Shown here: positions 57,016-64,000 of the stretch, piece after piece
How positions within the stretch are numbered: position 1 is the first letter of the stretch
Layout of the letters: each line of letters begins with the position of its first letter
Assembly: GCA_003550325.1 (NCBI GenBank)
Contig: QKWP01000368.1
Coordinates: forward strand, 275,801-339,800
DNA: 64,000 bases
From: Gigaspora rosea
Lineage: Eukaryota > Glomeromycota > Glomeromycetes > Diversisporales > Gigasporaceae
Direction of reading: 5' to 3'
Made by a program: the position numbers and the translations under genes
Notes under the pieces: model-generated
Told to the model about the DNA's origin: nothing
Database searches by the model: none
The model's input: only the letters and a program-made list of their open reading frames with translations

Positions 57016-57307
57016 CTATTATTTAAAATAATGTAAACAAAATCTTGTTATTGTACTTATATAAGCATACTGGATTTGATATTTGTATTATTTTGAGATA
57101 ATAGAACAAAATCAGATAAGAATATTTGTTTTATTTCTGAATTTATATAATTCTGAATTGATATGTTATTTCTTGATTTTTACTAATCATAAAATAATCC
57201 AAATCAATTTGTGATGCAGATTATAAGACCACAACAATATAATAAACTACTGATAATAATTATATATTATATAATTTATAAATAACAACAATAAAATTGC
57301 ACATTTT

Positions 57308-57810
57308 AGGAGCATCTATAAATTATGTTATGTACCCCTACATAGTAGCTCTTGATCCCCTTCTAGACTATATAAAAAAAATTTTTAAAATTCATATATT
57401 TATATATAAAATTTACAAAAACTTGTATTTATTATCATATAGTAATCTAATTTAAATAATTTTAGTACTATGATTCATTTTAGTAAGAAGAATCAATTAG
57501 TACCAAATTCATTTTATTTGAATTACTAGATTAGCAAATATTCACAAAAAACTATTGGTTTTATAGTAATTTATAAAACAAGATAGATTCAATAGTATTT
57601 TACCAATAACTTCTGATCTAGTGATCCAAATAAAAGGATTTTGGTACTATTCGATTCCTTTTACTGTGACAAAATTTGGACCTCTGGATCAAAATTTTTC
57701 TAAAAAAAATTGTATTATATTTTTTTGTCTCTCTACTTATTAGAAAAAACATTATATTTTGCCAGACACCCTTTCCTCTCTCTTATATAACATTATTTAT
57801 AGATGCCCTT
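57308..57810. mobile_element. MITE, AGAGGGCATCTA family, copy 2
   Basis: AGGAGCATCTATAAATTATG on the left and, inverted on the right, AAGGGCATCTATAAATAATG. Internal GATCTAGTGATCCAAATAAA and TTTGGACCTCTGGATCAAAA match the copy at 12989-13515. Confidence 0.75.
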
Positions 57811-58239
57811 TTATCAATAATAATCAGAGATTGCATGTTATAATATTGATATTTGAATATATGAGCAATGTTTAATTGGTTTAAATAATTTGTTTGAACA
57901 TAGTAAATTATTTTATTAAACATAAAAAAAAACTTTAATTTAACTTTAAACTTTAAACATAATTTACAAACTAATATAAAATATCTCTAACCAATATATT
58001 ATTGTTTTTTTTTACTAGGCTTTAGGCTTTTTAAGTTAAGAATTAGCAGTTAAAATCGAACTTGTAATATATAAAATGTATATGTTTCAAAACATTACAC
58101 AAACTTTTTTATAAAATTAATAGATAAGAAACTATATAAACTTATACAACAGTCTTTATATAAAATAAAAATAAAATTAACAAACATCATTATTGGAGTT
58201 AAAAATAATAAAGTTTTTGCTATTATAATATTAAATTTG

Positions 58240-58425
58240 TTCAATAAAATTATTGAACCAATTGAACATTGTCCAACGAACATATGTTCAATTGATTTTA
58301 TAATTTTTTTGAACATTGTCCAATGCCTAAAGGCCCAAAAAATTAGTTGGAAATTTAGACTATATTCAAATATTCAAATGCCCAAAGTCCAATTCAATCT
58401 ATTTGAACATTGTCCAATACCAATT
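58240..58425. repeat. Three TTGAACATTGTCCAAT words
   Basis: ATTGAACATTGTCCAACG (58261), TTTGAACATTGTCCAATGCC (58307) and TTTGAACATTGTCCAATACC (58402) are direct repeats separated by unrelated sequence. A local palindrome AATTGAACA / TGTTCAATT surrounds the first. Confidence 0.55.
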
Positions 58426-58560
58426 CTAATAACAATAATAATATTATTATTAATATTTTTTTTTTTTTTACTCTTTGATACATCTTGCCGATATTTTATT
58501 AAAACCAGTATTAAGTACTATTTATAGCCTGTTAATACATAATACTTAAAACTAAAATTT

Positions 58561-59510
58561 GCATCATGCAGTTACTTTGAGAGCACCTGTATGCGACCGG
58601 TCGCACCACCTTACAGGTAAAGCAGATATAAACTTTGTTAGCCTATATCAAAGAGTGACAGAGGATTTCTCTTCAAATCCCTCCTACCTAGTATCAATGG
58701 TGGGGAAAAACTCAACCATTCAAGAAAAACAAATAAAATGAGAAACAAAAGGAGATAAGAAAAAGGGGAAAATAACTACAAGATCTAGACGAAAAACCAA
58801 AACTAATAAAAATAATAAAATGAAAAATGAAAGAAACAAAAAAAAACTCTATGCTAATGACGTAAACTAACAAAAGAAATATAAAAAGCCACAAAGGGCA
58901 AAAGAAAAAGTAGATAAAAATTATTTAATACTGCATAAAACCATATCTATCAAAGTATTATATATACATTAAAAGAAAAGAAAAGAAAAAGAAAAAGAAA
59001 AAACTACGCCTAAAAGAATCTTCTAGAAAAAAAGAAATTTTTTTTGGTATTTTTCTCCAGATTGTCCTTACATATCATTCATTGTTTATTTCGCAGGTGT
59101 CGAAACTTCCTCATAACTGGGCTCCAATTCAGTAGGCGCATTTCCAAATTGAAAGAAGTAAACATTGTTGATCTTTTAGAGTGGTAAGCTGGATTTCACA
59201 CTTTTTGACAAAAATTTCGAAAAAAAACCAAAGAAAAATATTGAGGGTACCAAAACTTGTAAAGAGCGTAAGTTTTATATTTTGTAGAATAGTATTGATA
59301 ACCAAAAGTATGTTTATGTCTAAACTTCTACACCTTTTGACAAAAAACTTCAGGGTTTTAGTCCTACTACATTTTCATAGCAACGAAGTTTTCCGCCCGG
59401 AGAACCAAACCTACAAGGAGAAATCTTTTCAGCTCTATTTTAGTCATCTCATATACAATCTGAAGTCCTGTATCCAAGCTGTTTCTAAATAAAGTTTTTG
59501 TTATATATAA
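58561..59510 (+). mobile_element. SINE-like retroelement, second family, copy 1
   Basis: Near the start a tRNA-like box B word (TCTTCAAATCCC, 58670-58681) follows GAGAGCACCTGTATGC. A long purine-only region (58735-59030) and then a moderately GC block (59095-59480) follow, ending AATAAAG and an A run at 59508-59516. AATACTTAAAACTAAAATTT before and AATACTAACTACAAAATTTT after may be a worn target duplication. The ORF at 59181-59492 has no domain. A homologous segment in the opposite orientation is at about 62190-62760. Confidence 0.55.
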
Positions 59511-59519
59511 AAAAAAATA

Positions 59520-60640
59520 CTAACTACAAAATTTTCGTAGGTTAGCGTTTATGAAAAGTTTTGGTCTAGAGGATCGTTGGAAGAGTTGATTTTTTTTGTG
59601 ATTATTATTAATATTCAGTATTAATATTTTTTATTAATATTTATAAAGATAATTCTTTTATTGTTTTATACTTTATTTTTTTTATTTATTATATTTGAAT
59701 TATTTTTATTGCCTTGTATTACATATTTTCTTTAATACTTTATCAATCTTTAATGTTCAAAAATTCTAGATAATACTTTTAAGTTCTTTGTATTGGCTTG
59801 ACAGAAGAACTATATATATCTAAACAAAATAGAAATAACTTGAAAATGAAGTTTGTTATATTAAAAATTTTACAAAATAATCTGTACTACCCACTAGGTT
59901 GGGCACAATGGTTATGAAAAAGCCAAAACAAAAGTAAAAAATTGTAATAATCTTTTTTTAATATTGCAAGAATAAATATAAAAGTAAATTGCCTTAGTAA
60001 TTATATTGCAATAATATTACATTTAGATATCAAATATATTGTATTTATAAAATTCAAGTTTATAAAAAAAAAACAAAAAAACAATTATTATAATTATAAA
60101 GCTAAACTATTATTTTTTTGTTCATAAAAGATAAATTAGTAAAAACCTTTATATTGATAAGTCATATTTATATTAACTTCAAGAATTGTCTTTATACTAT
60201 TTTTCATTTAAAAAATTTTCAGTTTTCTGCTAAAAATTTATTATTTATTTTTATAAGCAAAAAATTTTATTAACATAAAAAAAAAAAAAGAGTTCACTAA
60301 ATAAATTATTATGTTCATTAAATAATTTTTATAAAATATTTCCTTTGTATTGAATAAATTATTAAGTTTGTTAAGTAATTCTATAAACTTTTTTTAATAA
60401 ATAAAATATTTTAGAAATCAAAATTATAATGAATAAATAATTATTAATTTTATGCTAATTGCAATTTTATTAATAACAATAGTCAATTAATAATTAATAT
60501 AAGTTGAGAAATAATGTAAAGTATATATCTGATATATAAATATAATAGCTGCTAATTAAATAATTTAATTTGTGATTTGCCTATAATTAGTAGGATCTAC
60601 ATAATAAATTTTGGAGCAAATTACTATATTAATTTACTAA
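59520..60640. other. Gene-free AT-rich stretch
   Basis: It consists almost entirely of A/T with poly(A) and TTATTT runs, with no coding or structural signal that I can support. Confidence 0.5.
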
Positions 60641-60645
60641 ATATG

Positions 60646-61281
60646 GGAATTTGGCTGTTCCTCCTTCTAACAGTTTTTTTCGTCAATTAAACCTTTAATG
60701 TTTATCTAATAAATGCTGTAGAGCTAATTTTTTTGATTCTAATGGTAGTAAAACCATTAAAATTGCCCTAGTATATCATGAGAAATGAGCATTTTAATCT
60801 TCACAACTATATATGTTTTTTCTTTTAAATAAACATATAGTTGCAAACAGTGTTGTTACGGGACAGCTCTGGACAATTTGTGGACAATTGTGAACAAAAA
60901 AATAAATCTAAATTACTTAAAATTTTATTAAGCTAACCTATTTTTTTCTTTTCAGAAAAATATTCAGAGCTATAAAAAATATATAATCATATCTTTCTTA
61001 AACTAATTTATTAAATTTTAAAGCCAAAATATTCTTTGGACATTTGTGGACACTGTGAACGTTTGGACATGAACATGGGTAAAAAAAGTCTTGAACATAG
61101 TAAACACGACAACACTGGTTGCAAAGATTAAAATGCTTATATCTCATGCTATATTGTGTCAATTTTAATGATTTTACTACTATTAGAATCAGAAAAATTA
61201 GCTCTACAACTTTTATTAAATGCACATTAAAAGTTTACTTGACAGAAAAAAAACTTTTAGAAGGAGGAACAGCCAAATTCC
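60646..61281. mobile_element. Long palindrome interrupted at its centre by a hAT MITE
   Basis: GGAATTTGGCTGTTCCTCCT on the left mirrors AGGAGGAACAGCCAAATTCC on the right, with inner pairs TGATTCTAATGGTAGTAAAA / TTTTACTACTATTAGAATCA and ATTTTAATCTT / AAGATTAAAAT. Bases 60848-61117 plus one 8-bp duplication are foreign and sit near the palindrome centre. Confidence 0.85.
60848..61117. mobile_element. hAT-type MITE with perfect 8-bp TSD
   Basis: CAGTGTTGTTACGGGACAG and, inverted on the right, CAGTGTTGTCGTGTTTAC. The target duplication GTTGCAAA occurs at 60840-60847 and 61118-61125. Internal TGGACAATTTGTGGACAATT words match the family of 12251-12507. Confidence 0.93.
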
Positions 61282-61289
61282 AACATTTA

Positions 61290-62180
61290 CTAAAAAACTT
61301 ATCTTTACTTATCCCCACTTTTTACTATATATTATATATATAATTTCTATTATCTATAGACAAATCACGAATTAATGTTTTTAATTGAATATGTGCTAAA
61401 TGGGTTCAGAAATATCTTTAAATTAGTTTAAAATTATTTACTAATTTGAATAAAATTAAAATTTTGGTTTAATATAACTATATTTAGAAACCTTATTGAT
61501 TCTAAATCTACTAAAATTCTATTTCAACATATAATATATATATTTGAAGCCAAACTTTAAAAGCATGCAATTAAAGAATAATATATAAAATAATTATACT
61601 AGTATAACAAATTTTGGTTAAAATTTTTTTTATATAAAATTTTTTATGGGTTTTTAGATTATAGTTTTAGTACTCAAATTTTAAATTAAAATATTTTTAA
61701 ATTTTTAAATAACAATTTAGATTGGCAGGTTGAAATATAAAATATATATTATAAGAACCAAAAGATTTAGTTTTGTATAGCCTAATAATATTACAATAAA
61801 AAAATAATTTTGTAAATTAATTATTTAAGCTTTATTTTAGGATAGTAATAGATATTAATTTACTATAAGGGTACTTTCTTTTTTCTACTTAAAACAATTC
61901 TAATTGATCAATTTAAAAAATTTAACTATTAAAATTTTACTAATAGATTATAATTTTAGACTCTAAATAAATTTATTTAAAATATAACTATATATTAAAA
62001 TAATATAGTTTATAGTCTAAACTCTTTCTGCAATTCCTTATACCAAATTTTTCAAGAAAACTGAACTATGAAAACTCTATAGTTAGCATATTTATATATA
62101 TACCAAAACTTCACCAAGCTGCTGTCAGGTACAAAGTCCATTCACTGGATATTCTGTACCTGAAATAGAAATAAAAAAGA
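61290..62180. other. Gene-free AT-rich stretch
   Basis: There is no supported coding region. A possible worn AGGGTGCTGACA-type end (AGGATAGTAATAGATATTAA, 61840) is the only recognisable word. Confidence 0.4.
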
Positions 62181-62189
62181 CCAGCAAAC

Positions 62190-62760
62190 TTTTAAGTAAG
62201 GCACCTTGGCAAGCTTTGGTACTATTAAGCAAAAATGTAGTAAATAGACTCTAGAGCTTTGTCAAGTTCTATGAATATAAAAATAAAAATAAAAACTTGG
62301 TTAAATATGCTATTTTATTTAGCATAACTTTTACAAACTCCTTTCAGTTTGGTACTGCTTCCTTAGTTCTTTTAAACTTTTCAAAATTTTAACAAAATGG
62401 TCATTTTAGTTTACCCTCTTCAAAAGATTAGCAGTATTTACTCCTTCCAATTTGGAAATGTGCCTACTAAATCAGAATCTAGTCACGAATAAAACAAAAA
62501 TGACAAGTAAAGTATTTTGGAGAAACTCTGAAATGAAATTTCCTTCTAGAATGTTTTTCTAGGTGTAGCTCTTTCTTTTTCTTTTTGTTTCTTTTATATA
62601 GTATTGTCATATTCTGTTTACTTTTTGCCTTTTTTTTCTTTTTATTTTTTTTGTATACTTTGGTTATTCATTTAGTTTTTTCTCTATTTTATTTTCTTTA
62701 TATTGTTTTGTTTTATTTTAGTAGAATCTTTTTACTTAAAAAGCTAGAAGAAGAAGGTTG
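62190..62760 (-). mobile_element. SINE-like retroelement, second family, copy 2 (partial)
   Basis: On the minus strand, the words GATTTAGTAGGCACATTTCC, TTCTAGAAGGAAATTTC and an AAGAAAAAGAAAGAGCTAC purine tract match the order of the copy at 58980-59150. The tRNA-like start is not recognisable here. Confidence 0.5.
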
Positions 62761-63069
62761 AGAATGTTAGCAATCATGATAGGTGATTCAGATCTCCAGA
62801 CTCTATTAAGAGAAGAAATTATGATAAGAAAATAGTTTGCTAAAGCATGTTATTTTTAGATATCTTTGGACAACCAGATGGGTTATATTTGATATTGAGA
62901 ATTTAATTTGCTTTACTCTGTACAATAATTGTTAGTTTACTAATAGTTATACTTTAGAGTTTATTAAAGTTGTGGCATGACTGCTGAATGGAAAAAAAAT
63001 ATATAGTTTATAGTGCTAAACAATTTTTTTTTTAATTAAAGTACCTGTCTTGGGACTTAAAATTTTATT

Positions 63070-63815
63070 CAAGATATTAGGGCCATCGGTAACCTCTAAG
63101 GGGAATACCGGCATTTGTTACATAGACGAGGATACATTTAGCCACATGTACACTTTTGGTGTCTAATTTAAGTGGTCCGCCCAAGGGTTCCACACTAGCT
63201 GCCATACCTGCAATCCAACTATGGGAATTGCCTATTTAAACCCTCTGATCCTATAGACAAGGATACATCTAGCCACACGTACGCTTTTGGTGTCTAATTT
63301 AAGTAGTCTGCCCAAGGGTTCCACACTAGCTACCATACCTGCAACCCAACTATGGGAGTTGCCTATTTAAACCCTTTGATCCATGTTCCGCCTGCCAACC
63401 CATCTTGTGTCACTAGAACATGCCCATTACATAAGTCAGTCAGCAAGTTCTGAATACTTATGCGTTGCCTTAGGACCCAGACGGGTATTCCCGGTCCTGT
63501 TATCCTCGATAGGAGACTTGGTAGAGCGGTACCTGTCCTATATCAGGTATTCATCTACACTTCGGTACTTATCGCTATGACCGAGACCAATACTTGCGAG
63601 ACAGGGTTACCTCTGTCCTCTTACCAATATCTACTTCTGCCCTTATAAAGTTTGCTCCAACTCCGGTACCCACCATCACTTTCCTACTGGTCCTTCCCCG
63701 GTTTTTCCAGACTTCCAATCCAGTTGACCTGGAAGGGTTGATCTACCCGGCATTAGGTGCCATCATGGTTTTTCTTCCCTTGGTATCTACTTCTATAGCA
63801 TACATCAGGAAATTT
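63070..63815 (-). mobile_element. Partial copy of the 1.4-kb tRNA-headed element
   Basis: Segment 63685-63790 (CCAGACTTCCAATCCAGTTG, GGCATTAGGTGCC, CTTCCCTTGGT) parallels 34310-34400 of the element at 33404-34801, in the same orientation. This copy contains a 131-bp tandem duplication (63122-63252 and 63253-63383: GGATACATCTAGCCACACGT, CCCAAGGGTTCCACACTAGC). The tRNA-like head is absent. Overlapping frames at 63383-63824 have no domain and are not called. Confidence 0.65.
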
Positions 63816-64000
63816 TATATATAGATATTGATCGATATATAACAGTTAATCTTTTTATATCGATTAAAAAATAACGATATCTATCGATTAACTGGTTAAG
63901 AATTGATATATATCTAAATCGATATATATCATTTTCTATATTAAATCATTATATATCTACAAATCGATTATAATCAGAATTATTTAAAACAATATATAAC
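63815..64000. repeat. ATCGATATATATC-rich inverted repeats
   Basis: The words TATCGAT / ATCGATA occur about ten times, forming overlapping small palindromes to the end of the window. No gene was found. Confidence 0.55.

Noticed and set aside
63383..63824. Three overlapping open frames at the right end
   Set aside because: They overlap in different frames within a partial copy of the non-coding tRNA-headed element and show no domain.

Overview
The window is eukaryotic and very AT-rich. It has short GT..AG introns, long homopolymer and AT microsatellite runs, and an extreme load of small non-autonomous transposons. It holds an F-box/LRR protein, a CDK1-type kinase with seven introns, a precursor with Kex2-type cleavage sites, a MULE fossil with a SWIM finger, and a degenerate LINE. 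Together these fit an early-diverging filamentous fungus, most likely a Glomeromycotina (Rhizophagus-like) genome. That assignment is inference from gene style, not from a marker gene.

Only four host genes can be supported. (1) An F-box/LRR protein on + at 15767-17086, two exons. (2) A small secreted precursor with eight dibasic sites on - at 17707-18310, two exons, convergent with the F-box gene. (3) A CDK1/Cdc28-like kinase on - at 26145-27932, eight exons, whose cyclin-binding helix reads PPTSLRE instead of PSTAIRE. (4) A single-exon 166-residue Ser-rich acidic protein on + at 40123-40623, of unknown function. They are islands in repeat-filled DNA and show no operon-like or pathway link, except that an F-box protein (ubiquitin ligase adaptor) and a CDK both belong broadly to cell regulation.

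The rest is mobile DNA in layers. 0.5-4.0 kb: MITEs and a 1.94-kb palindrome of palindromes. 4.6-7.2 kb: a broken MULE transposase gene with a hairpin-bearing intron and a MITE inserted without loss of codons. 7.2-15.3 kb: AT-rich DNA with several MITEs, two hAT-type with perfect 8-bp target-site duplications (TSDs). 20-25.7 kb: palindromes and a small minisatellite. 29.2-37.4 kb: MITE families, an identical 378-bp direct repeat ending at an N, and a 1.4-kb tRNA-headed retroelement with a 16-bp TSD. 43.4-43.9 kb: a hAT transposase C-terminus split by a palindrome. 44.2-52.1 kb: an essentially full-length but dead LINE with poly(A) tail and TSD, itself carrying a MITE. 52.1-54.1 kb: a mariner-like element interrupted twice by hAT elements. 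56-64 kb: more MITEs, two copies of a second SINE-like family, and a partial copy of the tRNA-headed element.

Several palindromes with different terminal sequences share one internal module, and many carry degenerate CCCTAA-like runs. These are the patterns least explained by ordinary annotation.
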